A DNA stretch of 64,000 nt, from NCBI GenBank assembly GCA_038125995.1, contig JAYPEX010000001.1, forward strand, positions 124,001 through 188,000. The letters are read 5' to 3'. A program made the translations under genes and the position numbers. Below the pieces are notes generated by a model that was given only the letters and a program-made list of their open reading frames with translations, did no database searches and had not been told where the DNA came from. Shown in pieces: positions 43,241 to 51,375 of this stretch. This stretch comes from MAG-120531 sp038125995 (GTDB lineage: Bacteria > Bacteroidota > Bacteroidia > Flavobacteriales > Flavobacteriaceae). How positions within the stretch are numbered: the first letter of the stretch is position 1; each line of letters starts with the position of its first letter.

Positions 43241-44062
43241 TTAATTCCTTGTATTGAATCCTCTGTTGTTGTTTAAATCGACTTCTTCAACTCCATCGGT
43301 TGGAAAAAATTCTTTTTCTTTTTTGTGCTTTCGAGGCTTTTCAAAAAGTGGAATCAAATAACTTAAGGTATAGTTGTAACTCGCTCCAAACTTCGAATCT
43401 TCTGTGATATTTTTAAATCCAGGAACCCAATTATTGGGGTAACTCAGACTGTTGTCATGTGCTAATAACATTCCAATTCTAATAGATCCCCCCAAATAAA
43501 TATTTGAAAAGAGTTCTGTTTTAATTCCCAATACGAGTTCTAGCCATGAAGCAGATAATCCTTCAATAGGATTAAGATTTAATCTCGAGGGATCAAAACT
43601 TTCAGAGTTCCAGTAGCGATCTGTGTTGTAGAAGTCAAAATCGTTTAAAGTTTGAGAGTAAGAGGCGTGAGCGAATCGCAAACCAAATGTTATCATGGAA
43701 TACATCCCATACCAATTTTCATAATTATTGTAATCACCACCAACTTTAAAATAAGAACCAGATGAGGTGTAGTTATAAGTATCTTCAAATACAGTTTTGG
43801 TTTCTTCACCTAGCTCTGCAGCGAGATACCACCATTGATTTAATCTAAAATCAGCACCCAATTCAAAACCTGAATAATCCTTGTTTTTGAGTTCTAATAA
43901 TTTTTTGCTCAAATCTAAATTGATCTTGATTCCATAAGATTCCATTTGAGTAGTAGAATCTTTAAAGGTAGAATTAGCTACAGTCTCTTGTGCAAGAACA
44001 AAAGTTGAAGCCAGAAAAAATAATAGACTAGTGATAGATCTTAACATGGACTTCATTTTCAT
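43241..44062 (-). CDS. DUF6048-like exported protein, probable outer-membrane barrel
   Basis: A 273-residue exported protein with signal LLFFLASTFVLAQ. The mature part alternates polar and aromatic residues in beta-strand fashion (YGIKINLDLSKKL, GFELGADFRLNQWWYLAAEL, SMITFGLRFAHASYSQ), consistent with an outer-membrane beta-barrel, and ends in a charged tail (EKPRKHKKEKEFF). It overlaps the DUF6452 gene by up to 35 bases, so the two are surely co-translated. The DUF6048 name comes from memory of family and context. Function unknown. Confidence 0.75.
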   Translation of the reverse strand: MKMKSMLRSITSLLFFLASTFVLAQETVANSTFKDSTTQMESYGIKINLDLSKKLLELKNKDYSGFELGADFRLNQWWYLAAELGEETKTVFEDTYNYTSSGSYFKVGGDYNNYENWYGMYSMITFGLRFAHASYSQTLNDFDFYNTDRYWNSESFDPSRLNLNPIEGLSASWLELVLGIKTELFSNIYLGGSIRIGMLLAHDNSLSYPNNWVPGFKNITEDSKFGASYNYTLSYLIPLFEKPRKHKKEKEFFPTDGVEEVDLNNNRGFNTRN

Positions 44063-44531
44063 TTGTTACACTTGAATTTTCAATGCGGAAATTTTGAATC
44101 CAGCTCTGATTTAGTTCTCGATCGATCTTCAATTGCTCAAAATTGGCAATATAACCACATGCTTTCGATACATAGACTGCTTTGAGAGCATAACTAATCG
44201 TCAATAATTCAACTTCACCATTGAGGATGCCATCGACGATAGAAGCATTTCTAAATAAATAATAGGAACTTGAATTTTCACTCGGATTTAAAGGAATCAA
44301 CAATTCATATCCAGTATTATCGGACGGAACCATTTTGCTCAAAGCGGTTGATTTATCTTTTCCAATAATCACCAAATCAGTAGGTTCTTTTGCTGATGCT
44401 GTATCATTGCTGTCGTAAAATCCGATTCTGAGTTTAGGAGTGTCTCCAGCAATACATATATCGTCTTTTTCACAGGAATTCATCGACAATAAACCAAAAA
44501 ATAGAATAAGTATTGAAGCTATCTGTCGCAT
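44028..44531 (-). CDS. DUF6452-like lipoprotein, probably surface-exposed
   Basis: A 167-residue lipoprotein: signal IASILILFFGLLSMNSC, lipidated cysteine, then EKDD. This fits the K-(D/E)2 surface-export signal described for Bacteroidota lipoproteins, so the protein is probably on the cell surface. No enzymatic motif is visible. It lies between rlmD (8-base gap) and the DUF6048 barrel gene, with which it overlaps, suggesting that the lipoprotein and the barrel form one outer-membrane complex. The family name is from memory. Confidence 0.75.
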   Translation of the reverse strand: MRQIASILILFFGLLSMNSCEKDDICIAGDTPKLRIGFYDSNDTASAKEPTDLVIIGKDKSTALSKMVPSDNTGYELLIPLNPSENSSSYYLFRNASIVDGILNGEVELLTISYALKAVYVSKACGYIANFEQLKIDRELNQSWIQNFRIENSSVTNENEVHVKIYH

Positions 44532-44539
44532 GTGTGAGC

Positions 44540-45949
44540 TTATATTTTCTCTAAAAGTACAACATTTTCTACATGATGTGTCTGTGGAAACATATCAACT
44601 GCTTGGGACTTGATTACTTTGTAGTGATCTCGTAACAAATCGAGATCTCTCGCTTGTGTTGCTGAATTACAACTCACATACACGATGCGCGTTGGATTCG
44701 CCTTTATGAGTTGATCGACCACATCTTTATGCATTCCAACTCTAGGTGGGTCCGTGATAATGACATCAGCAGCTCCGTGAGTTTCGATAAATGAATCACT
44801 AAAGACATTTTTCATATCCCCAACATAGAATTCTACATTTTCTATATTATTGATCTCTGCATTAGATTTAGCGTCTTTGATCGCATCTTCCACAGATTCA
44901 ATTCCGATGACTTTTTTGGCATCTTTAGCTACAAATTGAGCAATGGTTCCAGTTCCTGTATAGAGATCATAAACAATCTCATCACCAGTTAAAGCAGCGA
45001 AGTTTCTAGCAATCTTGTAGAGTTCGTATGCCTGTTTAGAGTTGGTTTGATAAAAAGATTTCGCTTGAATCTTAAACTGTAAACCTTCCATCTTTTCAAG
45101 AATGTACTCTCTGCCCGAAAAGGTTTGAATGTTCAGATCGTAGATACTGTCGTTTTGTTTTTGATTAACAGTAAAGAGAAGGGATGTTATTTCAGGGAAC
45201 GTATTTTTTAGAAAATTAAGAACCAAATCGATGTTTTTTGGTTCATGAGCTCCAAACTGAACTAATACCATTAATTCACCAGTACTTGCTGTTCGAATCA
45301 TTAATGTTCTAAGTAATCCCTTGTGCTCTCTTAGGTTGTAAAACGTAAGCTGATTCTCTGATGCGTATTTTCTGAGCGCATTGCGAATTTGGTTTGAAGG
45401 ATCTTCTTGAAGATGACATTTTTGAATGTCTAAAATTTTATCCCACATTCCTGGAATATGAAATCCAAGGGCATTTCTATTGGTAAGTTCTTTACTAGAA
45501 TTAATCTCTTCATAAGAGAGCCAGCGATGAGAAGAAAAAGAAAACTCCATCTTATTTCTGTAATTGTATATCGCAGCAGATCCCAAAATTGGCAGGTAAT
45601 GTTCTACTTCGATCTTTCCTAATCTAGTTAGATTGTTTCTTACTTCTTTCTCCTTGTAAAACAATTGATGTTCATAGGAAATATGTTGCCACTTACATCC
45701 CCCACATACTCCAAAATGTTCACATTCAGGATCCGTTCTCTTTTCTGACAACTTGTGAAAGTGAGTCACTTTTCCTTCGTAATAAGCTTTACGCTTTTTA
45801 TAGGTTTCAACATCTACGATATCTCCAGGTACAGCATTGTTTAAAAACACCACTTTGCCATCAGGAGCTTTTGCTACGGTTTTTCCTTTAGCAGCTGTAT
45901 CTACTACTTCGAGAGACTCAAATATTTGTTTAGCTTTCTTTTTTCGCAT
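44540..45949 (-). CDS. rlmD: 23S rRNA (uracil-1939-C5)-methyltransferase RlmD
   Basis: A 469-residue RumA/RlmD enzyme. An N-terminal TRAM domain (DGKVVFLNNAVPGDIVDVET) is followed by the [4Fe-4S] site CEHFGVCGGCKWQH, then the SAM domain with YDLYTGTGTIAQFVAKDAK, DPPRVGMHKDVV and catalytic YVSCNSATQARDL. The ATG at 45949 is preferred because the promoter box ends three bases upstream, ruling out the earlier in-frame TTG. It heads the RlmD - DUF6452 - DUF6048 - DUF6095 cluster. The link between an rRNA enzyme and the envelope proteins may be only positional. Confidence 0.94.
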   Translation of the reverse strand: MRKKKAKQIFESLEVVDTAAKGKTVAKAPDGKVVFLNNAVPGDIVDVETYKKRKAYYEGKVTHFHKLSEKRTDPECEHFGVCGGCKWQHISYEHQLFYKEKEVRNNLTRLGKIEVEHYLPILGSAAIYNYRNKMEFSFSSHRWLSYEEINSSKELTNRNALGFHIPGMWDKILDIQKCHLQEDPSNQIRNALRKYASENQLTFYNLREHKGLLRTLMIRTASTGELMVLVQFGAHEPKNIDLVLNFLKNTFPEITSLLFTVNQKQNDSIYDLNIQTFSGREYILEKMEGLQFKIQAKSFYQTNSKQAYELYKIARNFAALTGDEIVYDLYTGTGTIAQFVAKDAKKVIGIESVEDAIKDAKSNAEINNIENVEFYVGDMKNVFSDSFIETHGAADVIITDPPRVGMHKDVVDQLIKANPTRIVYVSCNSATQARDLDLLRDHYKVIKSQAVDMFPQTHHVENVVLLEKI

Positions 45950-45952
45950 AGG

Positions 45953-45960
45953 CAAAAATA
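45953..45960 (-). promoter_or_regulatory. -7 promoter box of rlmD
   Basis: The minus strand reads TATTTTTG; the rlmD ATG follows after just three bases, so the mRNA is predicted to be leaderless. Confidence 0.6.
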
Positions 45961-46007
45961 AATCTTTTTGTTAGCCTAGGAGTCCTTTCAAAACAATTTT
46001 ATTATTG

Positions 46008-46015
46008 TATTTTTG
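46008..46015 (+). promoter_or_regulatory. -7 promoter box of the ornithine aminotransferase gene
   Basis: TATTTTTG, perfect TAnnTTTG, leaving a leader of about 65 bases before the ATG at 46084. Confidence 0.6.
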
Positions 46016-46083
46016 GAACGGTGGATGATTTCTCTCCAAAAAAAGAAGGAATTGTTAAAGTTCAATACTAATTATTTTTATTT

Positions 46084-47361
46084 ATGAACCAATCAGAAAT
46101 TCTTAGTTCTAAGACAGCAATTGAATTAGAAAATCAATTTGGAGCCCATAATTACCATCCACTTCCCGTAGTTCTTTCTAAGGGAGAAGGTGTTTATGTT
46201 TGGGATGTAGAAGGAAAAAAATACTACGATTTTTTATCTGCATATTCAGCAGTAAATCAAGGTCACTGTCATCCAAAAATTGTCAATGCTTTGATAGAGC
46301 AGTCAAAAACACTTAGTTTAACATCCAGAGCTTTCTATAATGATAAGTTAGGACAATTTGAAAAATACGCTACTAAGACTTTTGGTTTTGACAAAATGCT
46401 ACCTATGAACACTGGAGCTGAAGCTGTTGAGACGGCCATTAAATTGTGTAGAAAATGGGCCTATGAGAAAAAGGGAATTCCAGAAAATGCTGCAAAGATT
46501 ATTGTTTGTGAAAACAATTTTCACGGAAGAACTACAACCATTGTTTCCTTTTCAAACGATCCAGTAGCTCTAACAAACTTTGGTCCATTTACTTCAGGAT
46601 TTATCAGAATACCTTACAATGATACCACTGCTTTAAAAGAGACTTTAGCTTCAAATGAACATGTAGCTGGATTTCTTGTAGAGCCTATTCAAGGAGAAGC
46701 TGGGGTATATGTCCCAGATGAAAATTATTTAATTCAGGCAAAAGCACTTTGTGAAGCTCATGGTGTACTTTTTATTGCTGATGAGGTTCAAACGGGTATT
46801 GCAAGAACAGGTAAATTACTTGCCACCTGTGGTAATTGTAGTTGTGATAATCGCCATTGTAGTGGAGCTCCAGAAGTGAAGCCAGATGTATTGATTTTAG
46901 GAAAGGCCATCTCAGGAGGAGCATATCCTATTTCTGGAGTATTTGCAAATAACGATATCATTGAAGTCATCACTCCTGGTTCACACGGTTCTACTTTTGG
47001 TGGAAACCCAGTAGCTGCTGCCGTTGGTATTGCAGCCCTAGAAGTAGTAAAAGAAGAGCAGCTTGCTCAAAACGCTTTCGATCTAGGAACACTATTTAGG
47101 GCTGAGCTTCAAAAGTACATCGACAACTCAACTATAGTACTTAAAGTAAGGGGTAAAGGCTTATTAAATGCTATTGTGATCAATGACACTGAAGAAAGTG
47201 AAACGGCTTGGAACATCTGTGTCGCTTTAAAAGAAAACGGTCTCTTAGCAAAACCAACACACGGAAATATTATTCGATTTGCACCACCGCTAGTGATGAC
47301 TAAAGAACAATTGTTAGATTGTGTTTCAATCATTACAAAAACACTAGAGAATTTCGAATAG
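46084..47361 (+). CDS. rocD: Ornithine aminotransferase
   Basis: A 425-residue PLP enzyme that converts ornithine and 2-oxoglutarate to glutamate semialdehyde and glutamate. Family features: YVWDVEGKKYYDFLSAYSAV, PMNTGAEAVETAIKLCRKW, FHGRTTTIVSFS, FIADEVQTGIARTGKLL and the PLP-lysine motif LGKAISGGAYPIS. Between the last two it has an insertion with four cysteines, 249, 252, 254 and 259 (CGNCSCDNRHCSG), absent from ordinary ornithine aminotransferases but, from memory, present in other flavobacterial ones. It is a single-gene unit with its own promoter and terminator. Confidence 0.94.
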   Translation: MNQSEILSSKTAIELENQFGAHNYHPLPVVLSKGEGVYVWDVEGKKYYDFLSAYSAVNQGHCHPKIVNALIEQSKTLSLTSRAFYNDKLGQFEKYATKTFGFDKMLPMNTGAEAVETAIKLCRKWAYEKKGIPENAAKIIVCENNFHGRTTTIVSFSNDPVALTNFGPFTSGFIRIPYNDTTALKETLASNEHVAGFLVEPIQGEAGVYVPDENYLIQAKALCEAHGVLFIADEVQTGIARTGKLLATCGNCSCDNRHCSGAPEVKPDVLILGKAISGGAYPISGVFANNDIIEVITPGSHGSTFGGNPVAAAVGIAALEVVKEEQLAQNAFDLGTLFRAELQKYIDNSTIVLKVRGKGLLNAIVINDTEESETAWNICVALKENGLLAKPTHGNIIRFAPPLVMTKEQLLDCVSIITKTLENFE

Positions 47362-47383
47362 AATCACGATATAGTTTAAATAG

Positions 47384-47412
47384 AAAAGCAGATCTATCGA
47401 TCTGCTTTTTTT
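47384..47412 (+). terminator. Terminator after the ornithine aminotransferase gene
   Basis: Stem AAAAGCAGAT/ATCTGCTTTT with loop CTATCG and a T-run. Confidence 0.9.
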
Positions 47413-47439
47413 ATGACATTCTTTTGTGAATTCTACTTC

Positions 47440-48426
47440 TTATTCAAAGTCTTTTGGATCTAAATTGAAGAAGCGAACGGCATTGTTAAAGAAAATATCT
47501 CTCTTTTGATCGTGCGATAAATAGCCTGCATTTTCAATAAGACCTATGGATGTTTTTAGAAGACCTGGCCACATCATTAAATCGGTTCCATAAAGGATTC
47601 TTTTTCCAAATCCAGCTTGTACTAATCTTTTGATATAGGCGTGAACTTCCGCTTTGGGATAGCTCCATATAAATCCAGCAACATCAACATAAACATAGGC
47701 ATTAGCTCCCATAAGAGCAATCATTTCATCCACCATCGGGTATCCAGCATGCATCACCCATATTTTTAATTTGGGATGTCTCGCCAGCATGTCTTCAAGT
47801 AAGAATGGACGTCCCAACGAAGCTCTGTATTTTGGATTTGTAATGTTGATGGTTCCATTTCCTCCAGTTCCCATATGGATTCCAACTGGAATTTGAAGTT
47901 CTTCAGCGATTGCAAAGTATTCATCAAGACTTATATCACTTGGAGACATTCCTTGGTATTGAGGAGCAACTTCCCCCATTACTTTATAAAACCCCGAACT
48001 GATAGAATCTTTAAATGCCTCTGGTGTCATTTGATTCGCATTACTTATTCCTAAGGAAGGAATAATTCTTTTTGGTGCCTTGTTTTTCATTCGGTGTATG
48101 ATATGAGCATCCCCACTAATCACATAAGTCACATTCAAACGCTCTGCTTCTTCTAAAAGCAAACGCTCGTATTCCTCTGTTGATTGAGCAACGGGTAGGG
48201 GGTCAGCACATCCCTCTTTTAAAAATGCAGGGGCATCTTTGTGTGGATCACCACCAGGCATATCGCTTAAAAACCATGGACAAAGGTCTGATCCGCCAGG
48301 TCGTACATTCATTGCATGTACGTGTACATCGATAATTGGAAGTGGTTTTTTCTTTTGGGCTAAGGTAATCGAAGTTGTGAACAGTAGGATTACAACAGCA
48401 ATAGGGGTTAAGTACGTTTGGTTCAT
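47440..48426 (-). CDS. Exported amidohydrolase-family protein
   Basis: A 328-residue metal-dependent hydrolase with signal YLTPIAVVILLFTTSITLAQ. The metal-site HxH is IIDVHVHAMN; later metal ligands appear in IPVGIHMGTGG, WVMHAGYP and the aspartate of ILYGTDLMMWPG. It belongs to the Amidohydro_2-like (COG2159) group, which includes decarboxylases and lactone hydrolases. Substrate unknown. The flanking MMPL gene may be co-transcribed (53-base gap), but no functional link is apparent. Confidence 0.87.
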   Translation of the reverse strand: MNQTYLTPIAVVILLFTTSITLAQKKKPLPIIDVHVHAMNVRPGGSDLCPWFLSDMPGGDPHKDAPAFLKEGCADPLPVAQSTEEYERLLLEEAERLNVTYVISGDAHIIHRMKNKAPKRIIPSLGISNANQMTPEAFKDSISSGFYKVMGEVAPQYQGMSPSDISLDEYFAIAEELQIPVGIHMGTGGNGTINITNPKYRASLGRPFLLEDMLARHPKLKIWVMHAGYPMVDEMIALMGANAYVYVDVAGFIWSYPKAEVHAYIKRLVQAGFGKRILYGTDLMMWPGLLKTSIGLIENAGYLSHDQKRDIFFNNAVRFFNLDPKDFE

Positions 48427-48479
48427 TTGTTTTTTAATTGTATTATTTACACAATAATAAACAAAAAAAAAATTACTTT

Positions 48480-50741
48480 TTAAATTGAATTTGACAATGA
48501 GCTCTTGAGAAGTGCAGGTAATAATAGAAAATCACTGATAAGAGCTGTTATTACAGTGATGGTACAAAGAATTCCAAAATTTTGAACAGAGGGTACAGAA
48601 CTGGTAGCGATAACTAAAAATCCTCCTGTGAGCGCTATGGTAGAACCTAAAAGTGCTTTTCCTGTGTAGTGAATTGATTGATTAATACTAATTTCCATGG
48701 AGTGTGATTCAACTCGAAACCTTCTAAAATTATACAACAGATGAATACTGTCATCCATAATGATTCCAAGCATGATTGGAGTAATCATTGCGGTCGTTAC
48801 ATCAATAGGGATGTCAAAAAAACTCATAGTCATCAATACGAATCCGATAGGGATGATATTTGGGATCAAGATTAAAAAGGCAGTTTTAATTTTCTTTACA
48901 AAAAATAACAAGCATAGGTATGCTGCTATAAATGCAAATAAAAATGATTTTAATTGTGTTTCAAGAATGAATTCGTTGAGTTTGGAATACAAGACTGCAA
49001 AACCATTAAATTTCAATTGGATCCCCGTATTTTTGAAAATTTTATTAAAATCACCTTCTATAAATTCAATCAACAATTTTAACTCTTTGGTGTTTAATTG
49101 GGGCACGTTTAAAGTCATCAGTAACTCTCGCCCCTGAGCGCCTAAAAAATTATAAAACGTTGAGGACTCTTTTGTGTTTTCAAAAGTTTCAATAATCTTT
49201 TTTTGATCGATGGATTGATTTGAAAGTTGGGGATATCGTTTGTTGATAAAATCTTGAAGACTCACCAGCGAAATAGGTGTGTTGATATTTTTGTTTTTTG
49301 CAATGCTATTTTCAAATAACCGAAGTTTTTCAAATGTAGATGCATTCAACAATTGAGCTGCTGAATCAGCATGGATCGTTAATTGAATTCGCGAGCTTCC
49401 GTGAAGTTGATGCTCAATAAGTTCTAAATCACGTTTTGTAGATCCATCGGCTAATAAGTCTAATGATCTCGTGTCAATTGATATACCTGCAATAGATAGA
49501 ATACTTGCCAATAAAATGATAGTGAAGCCGCTGATAATAGATTTTCTATGAATTTTTGTAAGTCTATTAACACCCTCTAGAAGTGGCTCTGTAAAGTGAT
49601 CAAAAATCCGCTTTTCAGAAAGTTTATTCTGGGGTGAAGTTTGGAGGTAACTAAATCCAATCACATTGATAAGATATACAAAAACAAAACTCAAAAAGAG
49701 CCCCAAACTGCTCAAAAACCCCATGTCATTAAAAGCAGGTAATGGCGAGAGATAGAGTGCAATATAACTGATCATTGTAGTTAGAGTGGTGATACTACAG
49801 GGTACAATGCTTTTTCGAAGCATCATTACAATGCGATCAACTAATGGTAATTGATGTGCCTTTTGAGATTCTTTATGAAAAATATTGGTAATGTGAATAC
49901 TATCAGACACACCGTAAACTAGGAGTATCGTAGGTATTAACATAGAAATCATGTTCAGTTGATATCCCATATATGAGGTGATACCAAAGAGAATCACAAT
50001 TGGTGCGGAGATCGATGCCAGCGCAATGGGCAGGTATTTGATATGAGGGAGTAGTAAAAATAGCAGTAAACTAATCAGTAGTATAGTCATGACTCCGAAC
50101 CAAATACTTTCATTAAAGATTTCTGTATTGTAGGCATTGTTTAAAATAGGGGGGCCACTTAAATGATACTGATCAAAATTCGATGCGAAAATTGCAGTGA
50201 TTTGATTTACTAACTCTGCACGTTTGGATTCAATTTCAGGTGTTGGATTTAATTGAATATAGATGAATAGATTTTTTTGATCCTCAGAGATCAATTGATT
50301 GGTCAGTACGGAAAAATCTTTAAATAATTGATTACTGCTTTTAGTAGATCGCTTGGAATCATATAATGGAGCGAGGATTAACTTTGATGATGAAATAACA
50401 GGATATGTAGCCTTTGCGACACTAAAACTTTCAGCTACAAAATCGGATACTTCGAGTTGCTGATGTGTCTTTTTAAGTTGATAGATGATAGCTTGATTCA
50501 GTTCCTCTTGTAGGGGAATCATTCCAACGATGATTTCATCAGAACCGTACTCTTTTTGATAATTGGTATATTCTTGATACTGGGGATCGTCATCTAAAAA
50601 CCAGATTGAAAGAGAATTGTCAATCGTTAAATTATTGAGGATCAAATAGGTGCTCATCAACATCCAAAATGCTATAACTCCAAGAATCCAAACACGAAAA
50701 CGGATGAGAATTGCAATGTATTTTTTGAGGGACTGTTCCAT
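48480..50741 (-). CDS. RND/MMPL-family membrane transporter
   Basis: A 753-residue membrane protein with two repeats, each of one helix, a large periplasmic domain and five helices. First repeat: helix near residues 13-32 and helices within 215-365 (ISAPIVILFGITSYMGYQLN, LVYGVSDSIHITNIF). Second: helix near 405-425 and helices within 590-745 (IMLGIIMDDSIHLLYNFRR). The SDSIH/DDSIH motifs are typical of the MMPL/HAE3-hopanoid branch of RND transporters, which export lipids or other hydrophobic molecules. No adaptor or outer-membrane channel gene accompanies it. Its start lies 13 bases after a strong terminator at 50754-50781 preceded by a small leader frame, so attenuation control is possible. 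Confidence 0.88.
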   Translation of the reverse strand: MEQSLKKYIAILIRFRVWILGVIAFWMLMSTYLILNNLTIDNSLSIWFLDDDPQYQEYTNYQKEYGSDEIIVGMIPLQEELNQAIIYQLKKTHQQLEVSDFVAESFSVAKATYPVISSSKLILAPLYDSKRSTKSSNQLFKDFSVLTNQLISEDQKNLFIYIQLNPTPEIESKRAELVNQITAIFASNFDQYHLSGPPILNNAYNTEIFNESIWFGVMTILLISLLLFLLLPHIKYLPIALASISAPIVILFGITSYMGYQLNMISMLIPTILLVYGVSDSIHITNIFHKESQKAHQLPLVDRIVMMLRKSIVPCSITTLTTMISYIALYLSPLPAFNDMGFLSSLGLFLSFVFVYLINVIGFSYLQTSPQNKLSEKRIFDHFTEPLLEGVNRLTKIHRKSIISGFTIILLASILSIAGISIDTRSLDLLADGSTKRDLELIEHQLHGSSRIQLTIHADSAAQLLNASTFEKLRLFENSIAKNKNINTPISLVSLQDFINKRYPQLSNQSIDQKKIIETFENTKESSTFYNFLGAQGRELLMTLNVPQLNTKELKLLIEFIEGDFNKIFKNTGIQLKFNGFAVLYSKLNEFILETQLKSFLFAFIAAYLCLLFFVKKIKTAFLILIPNIIPIGFVLMTMSFFDIPIDVTTAMITPIMLGIIMDDSIHLLYNFRRFRVESHSMEISINQSIHYTGKALLGSTIALTGGFLVIATSSVPSVQNFGILCTITVITALISDFLLLPALLKSSLSNSI

Positions 50742-50753
50742 TAATACGAAATT

Positions 50754-50781
50754 AAAAAAAGCAGACCCATCGGTCTGCTTT
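50754..50781 (-). terminator. Terminator just upstream of the MMPL gene
   Basis: On the minus strand: AAAGCAGACC, loop GATG, GGTCTGCTTT, then a T-run, ending 13 bases before the MMPL ATG. It closes the small leader transcript at 50754-50918 or works as an attenuator. Confidence 0.88.
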
Positions 50782-50802
50782 GTACATAAAAAGGAGTGCG
50801 TA

Positions 50803-50865
50803 TTACAAGTTGCATGAAAAAGACACTTTAATACTTACACTCCTCTCAGAATTTTCATAAGACAT
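50803..50865 (-). CDS. Putative 20-residue leader peptide with a near-perfect ribosome-binding site
   Basis: ATG at 50865, stop TAA at 50803. The peptide is MSYENSERSVSIKVSFSCNL. Six bases before the ATG ends AGGAGG, part of a 12-base match to the anti-Shine-Dalgarno region, which is striking in a window where almost no other gene has such a site. Codons 8 to the stop form both arms of the long hairpin, so translation would open it. The peptide has no recognisable domain, and runs of one amino acid, as in classical attenuator peptides, are absent. It may be a leader peptide or an incidental frame behind a regulatory anti-SD-binding site. Confidence 0.45.
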   Translation of the reverse strand: MSYENSERSVSIKVSFSCNL

Positions 50866-50922
50866 AAAGCACCTCCTTTCTATATTAAGTTAAACTTTTG
50901 CTGTTGTCACAGCAACACATAA

Positions 50923-50930
50923 CGAAAGTA
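50923..50930 (-). promoter_or_regulatory. Possible -7 promoter box of the leader transcript
   Basis: The minus strand reads TACTTTCG, one base away from TAnnTTTG, ending about eight bases before the 5' hairpin. Confidence 0.4.
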
Positions 50931-50993
50931 TTTAATAATGATTCTAAATTTAAAAAAATCAGTTATTTTTTAGAAAACTTTAAGATTTAAAAG

Positions 50994-51365
50994 TCAGTTA
51001 TTGGTGTGATAAGTTTCAAGAGTTTGTAGATCCACATAGTCTAATGTTTTGAGGTGTGTCGCTTTTAAATTAATCTTGGGTGCTACTCCTGCTTTGTGAG
51101 CTTCCATCCATCGAGAGACGCACAGACACCATCGGTCACCCGCTTTCAGTCCTTTGAAATTGTATTGCGGATAATCTCTGGTCAAATCATTTCCTCTAGA
51201 TTTTGAGAATTGTAAAAACTCCTCCGTTACAATTGCACAAACCGTATGTGTACCTGCATCATAGAACCCAGTATTGCAACATCCATCGCGAAAGGATCCG
51301 GTCATGGGGTTAAGTGAACAGGTCTCTAATGGTTGTTTATATACGTTTAAAGCAGGTTCTTGCAT
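50994..51365 (-). CDS. DUF2237 family protein
   Basis: A 123-residue soluble protein of the COG3651/DUF2237 family. Typical segments: LNVYKQPLETCSLNPMTGSF, RDGCCNTGFYDAGTHTVCAI, and GDRWCLCVSRWMEAH. It has several conserved cysteines (in GCCNTG and WCLC). Function is unknown in the family. It follows the alpha/beta hydrolase gene by ten bases and is likely in its operon. Confidence 0.93.
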   Translation of the reverse strand: MQEPALNVYKQPLETCSLNPMTGSFRDGCCNTGFYDAGTHTVCAIVTEEFLQFSKSRGNDLTRDYPQYNFKGLKAGDRWCLCVSRWMEAHKAGVAPKINLKATHLKTLDYVDLQTLETYHTNN

Positions 51366-51375
51366 TGATGATGTC

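Larger units (their letters stand above)
50754..50918 (-). ncRNA. Structured small transcript / leader RNA with a strong Shine-Dalgarno
   Basis: Between the DUF2237 gene and the MMPL gene the minus strand shows, in order: a near-consensus -7 box (50923-50930); a 7-bp hairpin TTGCTGT/ACAGCAA at 50898-50915, right at the expected 5' end; a single-stranded A/T-rich spacer; the sequence AGAAAGGAGGTG (50871-50881 region), complementary over about 12 bases to the usual Bacteroidota 16S 3' end; a 20-codon frame; a long hairpin GGAGTG..GTATTA / TAATAC..CACTCC (50793-50843); and the terminator. The compact order looks like a real transcription unit of about 165 nt. It could be a regulatory RNA or an attenuator leader. 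I do not recognise the family. Confidence 0.55.
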
